DNA of 64,000 bases from Hoeflea_A sp963921345 (GCA_963921345.3 CAWUFE020000001.1:310001-374000); one strand, 5' to 3'. Numbered from the stretch's first letter, positions 49,472 through 58,288 are shown. Made by a program: numbers and translations. Notes: generated from the letters alone by a model not told the origin.

Positions 49472-50059
49472 TCAAGGGGCCGCCCGAGGCGATTGCTCCA
49501 GGTTTCGTTTCGCTCTCAAGAGTACCTCGTAGACGGAATATACGTCTTGGATCGAGTCGAAACGGGGCACCTGATGGGCGCTCCCGCCCGGCCAGTGGAG
49601 TCCATTGAACCAGTTGGCGTTCGATTGTTGCGGACCAAACAAGATCGATCCTGACTGGTCCGTATTGTTCGACATCGTCATGTCCGAGAGGGTCGACAGG
49701 CCGAGAGATTTGGTCGTGTTGGTCGGAAACCGTCCAACGATCAGCACGCGGTCTTTGGTGATTCCATAGTATGTCTTGCGGCGGGCCAGGGCATCCATGA
49801 TGAAGCGGCCAAAGATCAGGTAGAGGCCGACCACGACGAAAAACCCGCCGAAGACCAAAAAGAAAGTCGGGGCTCCCGATTTGTAGACGTTGTACTCCCA
49901 GAATATGGCGAAGCCACCCCAAAGCAGACTGAAGGGAATCAGGAAGGCGTCCGAATGTCGAAAGAAAAGCCCCTGGCGCGGTCGCCCGGACCAAAGCAAC
50001 GACTCGCCTGACAACAGCTGAGGCTGAATCTGCTGGGATGCTTCAAAGTCCAACGTCAA
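49472..50059 (-). CDS. Membrane protein with bacterial PH-like domain
   Basis: A 195-residue protein. The N-terminus GESLLWSGRPRQGLFFRHSD is typical of bPH (DUF304-like) membrane proteins. Two hydrophobic segments follow (about residues 38-56 and 66-85: FFLVFGGFFVVVGLYLIFGR), then a PH-like beta region starting KTYYGITKDRVLIVGRFP near residue 95. The topology is two membrane helices with a cytoplasmic PH-like domain. The function of the family is unknown. It lies between repeat copy 2 and a LysR gene, as a single gene. Confidence 0.7.
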   Translation of the reverse strand: MTLDFEASQQIQPQLLSGESLLWSGRPRQGLFFRHSDAFLIPFSLLWGGFAIFWEYNVYKSGAPTFFLVFGGFFVVVGLYLIFGRFIMDALARRKTYYGITKDRVLIVGRFPTNTTKSLGLSTLSDMTMSNNTDQSGSILFGPQQSNANWFNGLHWPGGSAHQVPRFDSIQDVYSVYEVLLRAKRNLEQSPRAAP

Positions 50060-50222
50060 ACGACACCTATCAAATCACAAAATGAAACAAGACGAAGGCC
50101 ATGGTCCAAACCGAGTAATGCGGATCCATGGCAACAGTTTCTGTAGCTTCCTGGCGTGCTTCCCTGCAAGGGCGTCGGGCGCGAACGGGCCAGTTTGAGC
50201 CGGCCTAAGGTGTGCTTTGGCG

Positions 50223-51080
50223 CTAATCTCGAACCGCGCTTCTGAAAGCGGCAGAGAGCCCGGCCAGCGCATCGCGCCCCCTGCCGTCCCTGATCCTTGT
50301 GTGCAAGAGGATGGGCAGGCGCGGCAGGTCGGGAAGCCCGAGTCGGGGGCCGACCTCGATGGCGCCCAGCGGCAGCATGCGGCGGGCCAGGGCCGCAATG
50401 CCGAGCCCGGCCATGACGGCCGCGGAAACCGCGGATACGCCGCCGCCCACGAAGACTTCCGTCCATGGCACGCCGGCATCATCGAGATATTTCTCGGCCA
50501 TGGAGCGCACGCCGCAGGGCTCGGGCATCGTGGCGAGCGGCAGCGGCTCACCCTCCCGGTGCCGCCAGTCGGATGCGGCGAACCAGCCGAACTTCTCTTC
50601 GGCAAGGATGTCGCCGTCGCTGCGGTCGGCATCGAAGCGCACGATCACCGTGTCCAGTTCGCGCCGGTCGAAACTCTGCAGCAGATCGCCCGACGATCCG
50701 ATGCGAATTTCGATCAGCAGTTGCGAGTCCTCCGCGTTCAGGCGCGCGATCAGCGCCGGGAGTTCCGGACCGGCCACGTGGTCGCTGATGCCGATCGTCA
50801 GGCGCTCGCGGGCCTCGGCGAAGGCGGCAAAGGCCCGGTCATGCGCCTTGAGCAGCTCGCGGGCATGTTCGAGAAAGGCGGCACCCTGCGGCGACAGCCG
50901 GACATATCGCGGCGTCCGCTCGACAAGCCGGCAACCCAGCCGATCTTCCAGGCGTTTCAGCTTCAGGCTGACCGCGGCCTGGGTTGTGCGCATCGCTTCA
51001 GCCGCGCGGGTGAAGCTGCCGAGGTCTGCGATACGGATGAAGGCAAGGACGGCGTCCAGATCGAGAGCCCGCTTTGTCAT
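50223..51080 (-). CDS. LysR-family transcriptional regulator
   Basis: A 285-residue regulator. Residues 1-65 are the LysR HTH (LDAVLAFIRIADLGSFTRAA, then RTTQAAVSLKLKRLEDRLGC). The C-terminal effector domain includes LTIGISDHVAGPELPALIAR near residue 93 and GLGIAALARRMLPLGAIEVG near residue 231. The DNA upstream (51085-51185) is a relative of the region in front of the tautomerase gene at 56585. So this regulator and that enzyme were probably once a divergent pair. Confidence 0.88.
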   Translation of the reverse strand: MTKRALDLDAVLAFIRIADLGSFTRAAEAMRTTQAAVSLKLKRLEDRLGCRLVERTPRYVRLSPQGAAFLEHARELLKAHDRAFAAFAEARERLTIGISDHVAGPELPALIARLNAEDSQLLIEIRIGSSGDLLQSFDRRELDTVIVRFDADRSDGDILAEEKFGWFAASDWRHREGEPLPLATMPEPCGVRSMAEKYLDDAGVPWTEVFVGGGVSAVSAAVMAGLGIAALARRMLPLGAIEVGPRLGLPDLPRLPILLHTRIRDGRGRDALAGLSAAFRSAVRD

Positions 51081-51084
51081 TTGA

Positions 51085-51185
51085 AACCGTTATCATTGAA
51101 ATCAGGTAGAATAACGATTTCTGATGATAGGCGGTCTTTCGACATCATGCCAGGAGATTCGGAGAGGACGGCCCTGCCGATCCAC
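51085..51185. promoter_or_regulatory. Half of a duplicated LysR/tautomerase divergent promoter
   Basis: This segment aligns with 56499-56595 along its whole length; shared blocks include CTTTCGAC, TGATGATAGGC and TGCCGATC. In the other copy the last block is the start of the tautomerase gene (ATGCCGATC); here it reads CTGCCGATC and similarity then stops. GTTAT and ATAAC near 51089 and 51110 form a possible LysR operator. Confidence 0.65.
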
Positions 51186-51198
51186 CAGGGTCGCTGAA

Positions 51199-51227
51199 AC
51201 CGGGCGGCCCGAGCGGACCGCCCCGGT
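51199..51227 (-). terminator. GC-rich hairpin after the GH5 gene
   Basis: On the minus strand ACCGGGGCGGTCC pairs with GGGCCGCCCGGT around a short loop with a one-base bulge, followed by TTTC. It starts about 12 bp after the stop of the GH5 gene. The short T-run makes it a moderate candidate. Confidence 0.45.
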
Positions 51228-51239
51228 CAACGACACCGG

Positions 51240-54200
51240 TTAGAGAAAGTAGAAATCCGCGTCCAGGTTGAGCCTTGCCTCGTCCAGGTTTCCCTCGTTG
51301 AGCGAGAAGCCGACCTCCACGGTCTCGCCGGCGCGTACCGTGCCGTTCCAGCCGACATCCGAAACGGTGATGCCGTCGCCATAGTCGGTCTCCGCCCAGG
51401 AACTGTTCCAGCTTCCGCTGATGGTGTCCGCATTGAAATCGAACGAGACGTCCCAGCCCCCGGTGTGATCCGACTGATCGGTGTTGGTGATCTCCAGGTG
51501 GACGGTCGCCCCCGAACCCCAGTCGTTCACCACGACGAGGCGGGCGTCCAGCGTATCCGAACCATCGCCTTCCACGACGACGGCCGGAGGCTCTTCCTCC
51601 ACGACCGCTGCGACTTGCGGGCTGCCTGTCTGCGACGTCGGAGAGCCGCCGGTCAGGGTCGTTTCGATCAATTCAAGCCCGGCGCTGGAGCCGTTCCCCT
51701 GGAAGCCGACTTCGATGGTCTGGCCGGCGGGCACGCTGCCGTTGTAGGACGCATTGCTCAGCACCAGCACGCCGTTCTCGTGGCTGACGATCTCTGCGTT
51801 CCAGACGTTGACGATGTCTGCCGTGGTGGCGATGCGCGCCGTCCAGCCGCCGCTGACGTCGTTGTCGGGTGTCAGCATGAACCGCGCCACGAAGCCGGCG
51901 CCCCAGTCGTCGAGGAACAGCTCGTGGGACCCGGTGCCGCCACCATTTCCGTCGCCGTCAGAACCGGTATCATCATTTCCGCCGCCACCATCGTCGCTGC
52001 CGCCATCGCCGTTGTCCCCACCGGAGCCGTCACCATCGTCCGACCCGCCGCCGATCGGCGTGCCGGTGTACTCCTCATATCCCTGCTGGCTGTGATAGGG
52101 CGCGCGGTCCACGCCGCCGGCCATGGCAACGCTCTTGCCGCTGAAGACGTTCTCGCTGACATAGCTGAAGCCGTCGATCACCGCATCCAGTCCCATGCGG
52201 CCGGCGATCCCGTCCTCCAGCTGGTTGGCACGCCATTCGAAATGGGAGCTGTCGAGTTCCGAGAAGGACACGTCGCGCAGCGTCAGGCTCTGCCCCGACA
52301 GCGGGTTGAAGAACCGTGCGCCCTCCGCCGTGTCCTCGACCGCGAAGTTGCGCTGCCCGTCGCCGCGGACGCTGAGATAGAAGAAGCTGATCTTGTCCGT
52401 CGCCGGGTTGAAATCGACGATCTCTTCCAGGCCCTGTTCATGGGATCGGATGTAGACGGTATTCGGCCGGACGAGGCCGGTGCCGTTTTCGTAGGCGAGG
52501 ACCGCACTGAGGTCCTGCTGCAGATGGGCGTCCGCGATCGGCGCGAAGTTCTCCGGATGCAGGTCGGCGAGGCTGACGCCCTCCAGCAGAAGCGACAGGC
52601 TGCTGTCGAACATGTGCAGTATCATGAAGCCGTCGGGCGTGTCGATCGGGATCTGGTTGTGGATCGAGTTCGGCCCCAGATCGAGCACGTCGCGGGTCGG
52701 GTCGAACCCGGTCACCACCGAGGTCTGGCCGACATGGTAGGTCTGTCCACCGCCGACGAACGGCCCGCCGCCGCCGGTGTCATCGCCGCCGGAATCGCCA
52801 CCACCAGTATCGTCGGTATCGTTGTCGTAGATCGTGCCGGTGGCTTGGAGCGTACCCGTGATGTTGTCCCCGGAGACGGCGAAGGTGAAGGTCTCGGTGT
52901 CTTCAACCAGCGTGTCGGGATGCACCGCGACGGCGACGGTCTTGGTCTGCTCGCCGACGGCGAAGACAAGGTCCCCGGTAGTCGTGTGATAATCCCAGGC
53001 CACGTCGTTGGTCGTGTCCGCCACGGCGGTGCCGTCCGCCGTGGCGTAGGTAAGCGTCAGCTCTTCCGTTGCCGGTGCGTCCAGCGAAACCTGGAAGGTG
53101 ATATAGCGGTGGCCGTCATCGTGGACATGGGTCGATCCATCATCATGCATGTGATCCATGCCCGGATCGGCCTCCGTGACCGAGCCGCCGGTCACCGTCA
53201 CCACAATCGGATCCGGGTTATCGCCCGTGCCGCCGTCCGATCCACCGTCACCATCGCCCGACCCGCCGCCGATCGGCGTGCCGGTGTACTCCTCATATCC
53301 CTGCTGGCTGTGATAGGGTGCGCGGTCCACGCCGCCGGCCATGGCAACGCTCTTACCGCTGAAGACGTTTTCGCTGACATAGGTGAAGCCGTCGATCACC
53401 GCATCCAGCCCCATGCGGCCGGCGATCCCGTCCTCCAGCTGGTTGGCACGCCATTCGAAATGGGAGCTGTCGAGTTCCGAGAAGGACACGCCGCGCAGCG
53501 TCAGGCTCTGCCCCGACAGCGGGTTGAAGAACCGTGCGCCCTCCGCCGTGTCCTCGACCGCGAAGTTGCGCTGCCCGTCGCCGCGGACGCTGAGATAGAA
53601 GAAGCTGATCTTGTCCGTCGCCGGGTTGAAATCGACGATCTCTTCCAGCCCCTGTTCGTGCGACCGAATGTAGACCGTGTTCGGCCGGACGAGGCCGGTG
53701 CCGTTTTCATAGGCGAGGACCGCACTGAGGTCCTGCTGCAGATGGGCGTCCGAAATCGGCGCGAAGTTCTCGGGATGCAGGTCGGCGAGGCTGACGCTCT
53801 CCAGCAGGAGCGACAGGCTGCTGTCGAACATGTGCAGCATCATGAAGCCGTCGGGCGTGTCGATCGGGATCTGGTTGTGGATCGAGTTGGGTCCCAGATC
53901 GAGCACGTCTCGGGTCGGGTCGAATCCGGTCACCACTGAGGTCTGGCCGACATGGTAGGTCTGCCCGCCACCGACGAACGGCCCGCCGCCGCCCGTGTCG
54001 CCACCACCGGTATCGCCTCCGCCGGTATCGCCCGGATCGGGGTCATCGTCGGCATCATCGTCGACAATCGTGCCAATCGCGTAAGCTTCGTTTCCGTCGC
54101 CATCGGTCAATACAAGTGAGAAGGTCTCATCCCCCTCCACATCGGTATCCGGCAACAATTCGACCTGAATGGTTGCGGTTTGCTGCCCGACCGCGAATGC

Positions 54201-56186
54201 GAGATTCCCCGACGTGGCGACATAGTCTTCACCCGCCAGGGCCGTGCCGTCGCGGGTTTCGAAGGCATATTCAACGGGGGCACCGGCAGGCGCATCCAGC
54301 GAGACGTTGAAGGTCATCAGGATCGGCCCGGATCCGTCTCCCGGTGCGCCGCCGGTGGCGTCACCGTCCAGCAACGGATCGAGCAGATCGGCCGCATTCT
54401 GGCGCACCGTCAGCCAGTCATCGTTCAGATAGCCGCCCGTATCGCCGGAGTTCGGGTTCCAGGACCACCAGGCAAAGCTCGGTCCCATTTCTCCGTCACT
54501 CAGATCGTTGACGCCATCACCGTCGAAATCGCCGGCGAGGTAGTTGGTGATGGCCTCTGCCCATAAGAGATCGAGCGGGTTTTCGAGACGGGAGCCGAAT
54601 TCTCCGAGAAGAATCGGCGCAATTCCCTCCTCGTGAATGAAACCCCAGTTCTCGCGGAACACCTCATAGAGGTCGGAACCGTCCGTGAACCAGGGTTGAT
54701 TGAAGATCGACGCCGGATAGTCGTGTGGCGAATAAACCAGCTTGTCGTCGGCATTCAGCACGACGGGCCGGTCGCGCACGCCCTGGAGCTGACCGCCCCA
54801 CCAATAGGGGTCGCCATCGTAGCTGCCGATGCCTTCGACCAGGATCAGCCAGTCGGGCGCAATGTCGAGCACCGCGTTGCCGGCGATCTCGGCGGCCGCC
54901 GGCCAGTCATTGCGCTGCCCGGTGCCCCAGGTGCCGAGATGCGGCTCGTTCAGCAGATCCGCGCCGACGACGGCAGTCGATTCTCCGTACCGGGTGGCGA
55001 GGATCTCCCAGGCATCGATCCAGTCGGTTTCGTCATACTGGCCTGAATACCAGATGCCCTCGGCGCCATTGCCCTGGGTAACCCGGTGCGCGTCGAGAAT
55101 GATCTTGATGCCGATCTGCTCGGCGTAATCGACGATCCGGTCGAAGATCTCCAGTGTCGTCAGCCCGGCGACACTGGTCGCCACCTGATCCTCGAGGACG
55201 TTCTGGACCGAGAACGGAAGGCGGATGGCATTGAACCCCTCGGCCAACATCTGATCCATCATGTCGGTCATCGGTCGGGACCAAAGCCCATGCGGCGCAC
55301 GCACGTCGTTTTCGGCGCCGAACCAGTTGACGGCCCGGATCTGGACCGCGTTGCCGTTCACATCGATGATCTGATTGCCGGATGTCGACAGGGGGCCGTC
55401 GGCGATCAGCGATCCGATGCCTGGTGCCGGATTGGGTGACCCACCGCCCGTATCTCCCGGGTTGCCTTCGATCGCGCTGGCATCGGCCACCGACACCACC
55501 GGCGGTGGGGTCGGATCGCCCGGATCGCTGTCGGTGATTTGCCCCTGCCCCGAGCCGTCGGCGATCTCCGCCCCATCGGCCGATGTCAATCGAAGCTCGA
55601 ACTGTTCGGTGGCCTCCTGCAGCGTGTCGTTCACCAACGGGACGCTGACCGAAACGCTGGTCTGACCGGCCGGGATGACGACCTGTGACAGTTGCGGCTC
55701 GAAATCGCTGCCCGCCTGCGCCGAACCGGCGACCGTCTCGTAGGTCACCGTCACGTCCTGGTCCGAGGCTTCCGACAATGAAATATCGAAGCTGATCGAC
55801 CCGTTCTCTTCCGAGGCAACCGCATCCGATACCGCGACCGTCGGCAGCGGGTCGGCCCCCGGGTCCGTGTCGTCATGGGGTTCGCCATTGATGGAGATCG
55901 GCGTGATCTCGGTGGCGCTTCCGCTGCCCTGGAAGCCGAACCCTGTGGTCTGGCCGGCGCCAACGGAGCCGTTATAGCCCATGTTCTCGATCACGTAACG
56001 GTTGCCGTCGCGCGACACGATGCGGGCATTCCAGATGTTGACGATCTCGCCGTCATATTCGAATTCGATGGTCCAGCCGTTCAGCGCTGTGGCCGCAGAC
56101 AGTTCGAAATCGACCACCATGCCGGAACCCCAGCTGTCGCGGACGTTGATGTCGAGAGATGTGGAACTGAAATCGTAAGAGGGCAT
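51240..56186 (-). CDS. Giant modular GH5 cellulase-like protein with CBM2 and Calx-beta modules
   Basis: A 1648-residue protein without signal peptide. Order: CBM2-like (1-104), Calx-beta (112-225), GH5 (255-605) with acid/base Glu414 in DLLNEPHLGTW and nucleophile Glu529 in LLGEFGS, Calx-beta (615-705), Gly/Asp linker, module X copy 1 (730-976), Calx-beta with a His-rich insert (HMHDDGSTHVHDDGH near 1005), module X copy 2 (1136-1382), Gly-rich linkers, and two more CBM2-like domains (about 1430-1530 and 1545-1648). The end is hydrophobic (DADFYFL), as in type I secretion substrates. It probably binds and cleaves cellulose or another beta-glucan outside the cell. Module X (FDPTRDVLDLGPNSIHNQI) is not one I can name. 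Confidence 0.8.
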   Translation of the reverse strand: MPSYDFSSTSLDINVRDSWGSGMVVDFELSAATALNGWTIEFEYDGEIVNIWNARIVSRDGNRYVIENMGYNGSVGAGQTTGFGFQGSGSATEITPISINGEPHDDTDPGADPLPTVAVSDAVASEENGSISFDISLSEASDQDVTVTYETVAGSAQAGSDFEPQLSQVVIPAGQTSVSVSVPLVNDTLQEATEQFELRLTSADGAEIADGSGQGQITDSDPGDPTPPPVVSVADASAIEGNPGDTGGGSPNPAPGIGSLIADGPLSTSGNQIIDVNGNAVQIRAVNWFGAENDVRAPHGLWSRPMTDMMDQMLAEGFNAIRLPFSVQNVLEDQVATSVAGLTTLEIFDRIVDYAEQIGIKIILDAHRVTQGNGAEGIWYSGQYDETDWIDAWEILATRYGESTAVVGADLLNEPHLGTWGTGQRNDWPAAAEIAGNAVLDIAPDWLILVEGIGSYDGDPYWWGGQLQGVRDRPVVLNADDKLVYSPHDYPASIFNQPWFTDGSDLYEVFRENWGFIHEEGIAPILLGEFGSRLENPLDLLWAEAITNYLAGDFDGDGVNDLSDGEMGPSFAWWSWNPNSGDTGGYLNDDWLTVRQNAADLLDPLLDGDATGGAPGDGSGPILMTFNVSLDAPAGAPVEYAFETRDGTALAGEDYVATSGNLAFAVGQQTATIQVELLPDTDVEGDETFSLVLTDGDGNEAYAIGTIVDDDADDDPDPGDTGGGDTGGGDTGGGGPFVGGGQTYHVGQTSVVTGFDPTRDVLDLGPNSIHNQIPIDTPDGFMMLHMFDSSLSLLLESVSLADLHPENFAPISDAHLQQDLSAVLAYENGTGLVRPNTVYIRSHEQGLEEIVDFNPATDKISFFYLSVRGDGQRNFAVEDTAEGARFFNPLSGQSLTLRGVSFSELDSSHFEWRANQLEDGIAGRMGLDAVIDGFTYVSENVFSGKSVAMAGGVDRAPYHSQQGYEEYTGTPIGGGSGDGDGGSDGGTGDNPDPIVVTVTGGSVTEADPGMDHMHDDGSTHVHDDGHRYITFQVSLDAPATEELTLTYATADGTAVADTTNDVAWDYHTTTGDLVFAVGEQTKTVAVAVHPDTLVEDTETFTFAVSGDNITGTLQATGTIYDNDTDDTGGGDSGGDDTGGGGPFVGGGQTYHVGQTSVVTGFDPTRDVLDLGPNSIHNQIPIDTPDGFMILHMFDSSLSLLLEGVSLADLHPENFAPIADAHLQQDLSAVLAYENGTGLVRPNTVYIRSHEQGLEEIVDFNPATDKISFFYLSVRGDGQRNFAVEDTAEGARFFNPLSGQSLTLRDVSFSELDSSHFEWRANQLEDGIAGRMGLDAVIDGFSYVSENVFSGKSVAMAGGVDRAPYHSQQGYEEYTGTPIGGGSDDGDGSGGDNGDGGSDDGGGGNDDTGSDGDGNGGGTGSHELFLDDWGAGFVARFMLTPDNDVSGGWTARIATTADIVNVWNAEIVSHENGVLVLSNASYNGSVPAGQTIEVGFQGNGSSAGLELIETTLTGGSPTSQTGSPQVAAVVEEEPPAVVVEGDGSDTLDARLVVVNDWGSGATVHLEITNTDQSDHTGGWDVSFDFNADTISGSWNSSWAETDYGDGITVSDVGWNGTVRAGETVEVGFSLNEGNLDEARLNLDADFYFL
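52042..52781 (-). repeat. 740-bp in-frame direct repeat, unit 2
   Basis: Nearly identical to 53260-53999 at a constant offset of 1218 bp. It encodes residues about 1136-1382. The two units differ at five residues that I can see (for example MILH/MMLH and LLEG/LLES). Confidence 0.9.
53260..53999 (-). repeat. 740-bp in-frame direct repeat, unit 1
   Basis: Encodes residues about 730-976 of the GH5 protein. Because both units are in frame, recombination between them would delete or amplify a 1218-bp block (one module X plus one Calx-beta domain) without breaking the gene. Confidence 0.9.
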
Positions 56187-56584
56187 GTGAATCGCCTTAT
56201 CCCTGTCCGGCCCGCCCCATGGCGAGACCGCAACGTATTGTTGGCCGGTCGCGGTGAATCAGTCAGTTATCGTGCACATTCACACCTGCGTGCGAATGCG
56301 ACCGAGGACACTATCTTTCCGCTTGAAGGACAGATCGAGGCACGTGCCTGTAACGTTTGGTTTCGATTATTACGACAATTCATTTGACGTTGGCAGGGGG
56401 CAGGAAGGCGCTTCGGCCGAGCGGATGATGCTGCCGTGTTCGACGATGCGGACGCAAGCATGGGAGGGCGTCGGGATCAGGGCCGCATTGCCATTTAGAA
56501 CTGTTATGATTGTTATAAAATTGAATGACGATCCGTGATGATAGGCTGCCTTTCGACTCATGCGAGGAAACGGAAAGGACAGCG
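56187..56584. promoter_or_regulatory. Region between the divergent GH5 and tautomerase genes
   Basis: These 398 bases hold the promoter of the GH5 gene on the left and, on the right, the second half of the duplicated LysR/tautomerase promoter (about 56499-56584). A LysR-type palindrome TTAT-N7-ATAA lies at 56504-56518. Between them is a remnant of a LysR coding start on the minus strand (56412-56486). Confidence 0.5.
56412..56486 (-). pseudogene. Remnant of a LysR N-terminus
   Basis: One minus-strand frame reads HACVRIVEHGSIIRSAEA, which aligns with AFIRIADLGSFTRAAEA of the intact LysR protein at 50223. The reading frame is lost on both sides. Its position, divergent from the tautomerase and next to the duplicated promoter, supports an ancestral LysR/tautomerase pair. 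Confidence 0.45.
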
Positions 56585-56962
56585 ATGCCGATCGTCAACA
56601 TCTCAATGCGCGCCGGAAAGCCGGAAGCCTACCGCCAGGCGATATTCGACGGCCTCTATCGGGCGTTGCGTGAGGCGCTGGACGTGCCGGAGGGCGATCA
56701 GTTCATGACGATCACCGAGCATGACGCCGCCAATTTCCGCCATGGCAATGCCTTCGGCATCGATCGCAGCGACGATCTCGTCTATATCCGGATCACCGTG
56801 TTCGATACGCGCACCGCGGAGCAAAAGACCGCCCTGTTTCGAAGCATAGCGCACCGGCTGGGCGAGAGCCCCGGCATTCGGCCGCAGGACCTGTTCGTCA
56901 ACCTGTACGACGCGCCGAGGGAAAACTGGTCCGTCGGCGACGGCGTTGCTCAGTTCGCGTGA
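56585..56962 (+). CDS. Tautomerase-family protein
   Basis: A 125-residue protein. Start at ATG 56585 after GGAAAGGACAG; this puts Pro directly after Met (MPIVNISMRAGKPEAYRQAI), the catalytic N-terminal proline of the 4-oxalocrotonate tautomerase superfamily. Arg residues in the second half (IRITVFDTRTAEQKTALFRS) fit a double-length, cis-CaaD or MSAD-like member. It would act on small 2-oxoacid enols in the cytoplasm. Its promoter region has a twin in front of the LysR gene at 50223, and the GH5 gene lies between the two. Confidence 0.85.
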   Translation: MPIVNISMRAGKPEAYRQAIFDGLYRALREALDVPEGDQFMTITEHDAANFRHGNAFGIDRSDDLVYIRITVFDTRTAEQKTALFRSIAHRLGESPGIRPQDLFVNLYDAPRENWSVGDGVAQFA

Positions 56963-56970
56963 TGCGAGCG

Positions 56971-57240
56971 TTAGAGCGCTTTGTTGTTAGGGAGGCTCAT
57001 TTGATGGCGGAAAATCGGCTCACTCGGCAAGGCGCGTCGCGCGGCGCGATGTGGTGCATCGGGTAAGCGTCGCAACGCAGCCGATGGGCCGATTTTCCCC
57101 ACCCCTTCGGGGCCGGGCGCTTTTGGCCCCTGGCGTCGTTGGCTTGCACTTGTGGTGGGGTGGCACCACGGCCTGTAACCAGCCTAGCCAGAGACCAAAA
57201 TCGCCACGGTCAAATGAGCCACCCAAACAACAAAGCGCTC
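56971..57240 (+). repeat. Structured intergenic repeat, copy 3
   Basis: Arms: GAGCGCTTTGTTGTTAGG.. at 56974-57004 and its complement at 57210-57240, matching at 29 of 31 positions. The arms include TCATTTGA/TCAAATGA but are otherwise unlike those of copies 1 and 2. The left flank has TTAGA; the right lacks the TCTAA of the other copies. The internal stem GGAAAATCGG faces CCGATTTTCC, and the CCCCTTCGGGG hairpin is one pair longer than in the others. It lies between the tautomerase and UspA genes. Confidence 0.85.
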
Positions 57241-57244
57241 CAGA

Positions 57245-57652
57245 CTACCGGATGACGTGTACCGAGCACTGAGCGTGGCGCACAACCCTGGCGGCGGTCG
57301 AGCCGAGGAAATAGTCCTCGATGCCCGGGCGATGCGAAGCGATGATGATGCAGTCGATACCGTTGTCCTTGGCATAGTCGACGATCAGGCGGCCCGGGTT
57401 GCCGGCCTCGAGGACCGTCGCCGCGCCGGGCAAAGCCGAAGCCGACTCCGTCAGGGCTTTCTCGGTCTGATCGCGCGATCGCGTCACGACGTCGTCGGGG
57501 ATTTGAGATGCGACGTAGCTCGGTATCGTCTCCATGATGTGCAGCACGGTACAATTCGCACCGGCGTCCGCCAGCGTTTTCGCCACCTGATAGGAAGCCT
57601 GCGTATCGTGATGCTCGTCCAAAAGGACCGGTACAAGGATGTTTTTGTACAT
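57245..57652 (-). CDS. Universal stress protein (UspA family)
   Basis: A 135-residue single-domain UspA protein starting at ATG 57652 (MYKNILVPVLLDEHHDTQAS). The C-terminal half has the nucleotide-binding signature IIIASHRPGIEDYFLGSTAA, with the G-x9-G-S pattern, then RVVRHAQCSVHVIR. The frame is open 59 codons upstream but that overlaps the dps end region and has no homology. It lies downstream of dps on the same strand, 131 bp away, and is probably part of the same stress response. Confidence 0.88.
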   Translation of the reverse strand: MYKNILVPVLLDEHHDTQASYQVAKTLADAGANCTVLHIMETIPSYVASQIPDDVVTRSRDQTEKALTESASALPGAATVLEAGNPGRLIVDYAKDNGIDCIIIASHRPGIEDYFLGSTAARVVRHAQCSVHVIR

Positions 57653-57783
57653 GGCTTGATCTCCCGTCGGCCAGACTGTTGCATCCGGCAAAGACGTTTG
57701 TCCCACGGCCGACCGGTTCCTGCCTTGACCTGGCTCAATTCGGGAACCGGAGACCGCGCGGGGCCACAAGCCGGCCGGTGCTG

Positions 57784-58218
57784 TCAGTGTCTCATGGCTT
57801 TCATCATCCACGATTGCTGCTGATGCCAACCCAGGCGATCGGCAAGCAGGCCGGCCGAGGGCTCGTCGTCGGCGTCCTGGGCCGCGTTGATCGCCGTTTT
57901 CAGATCCGCTGCGAGGTTTTCATGGGCGTCGATCAGGGCATCTATCATTGCGCCGGCCGAATTCACCGGCGCCGGCTCGCCTGCACCCAGCGCAGTCAGC
58001 TCGGCGATCGACCCCGGTGCGTGAGCTCCCAGCGAGCGGATGCGTTCCGCAAGTGGATCAAGCGCGTCCCACAAATCCTGATACTGCGCCTCGAACAGGC
58101 CGTGCAGCTGCAGAAATTCCGGGCCTTCGACATTCCAGTGATAGCCATGGGTCTGCACATAGAGGCCAAAGGTTCGCGCCAGCACCCGGTTCAGGCTTTC
58201 AACATTTGCTTCGGTCAT
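57784..58218 (-). CDS. dps: Dps-family ferritin-like DNA-protection protein
   Basis: A 144-residue protein starting at ATG 58218 (MTEANVESLNRVLARTFGLY). The Dps signature is present: VQTHGYHWNVEGPEFLQLHG, then LFEAQYQDLWDALDPLAERI, with the ferroxidase His27, His39 and Glu43. It oxidises Fe(II) with hydrogen peroxide and stores iron in a 12-mer shell. It is divergent from an OxyR-like gene across a 129-bp region containing a perfect palindrome, a classical arrangement for peroxide control. Confidence 0.9.
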   Translation of the reverse strand: MTEANVESLNRVLARTFGLYVQTHGYHWNVEGPEFLQLHGLFEAQYQDLWDALDPLAERIRSLGAHAPGSIAELTALGAGEPAPVNSAGAMIDALIDAHENLAADLKTAINAAQDADDEPSAGLLADRLGWHQQQSWMMKAMRH

Positions 58219-58288
58219 CGATCTGGTCCTTCCGTTGTCGAATGAGCGGCCGCGTGGCCGCGGCTTCTTACAGGTAGGGACTTGCAAC

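Noticed and set aside
49452..49994. Alternative minus-strand frame overlapping the PH-like gene
   Set aside because: The frame at 49472-50059 has two clear membrane helices and the bPH start GESLLWSGRPRQGL; the alternative is Arg/Pro/His-rich without motifs.
51465..53939. 824-codon plus-strand open frame opposite the GH5 gene
   Set aside because: It mirrors the repeat structure of the minus-strand gene, has no recognisable domain and lacks a ribosome site. The GH5 and CBM2 motifs are on the minus strand.
52042..53999. Possible CRISPR-like or tandem array in the GH5 region
   Set aside because: The repeat units are 740 bp, coding and only two in number; this is a domain duplication.
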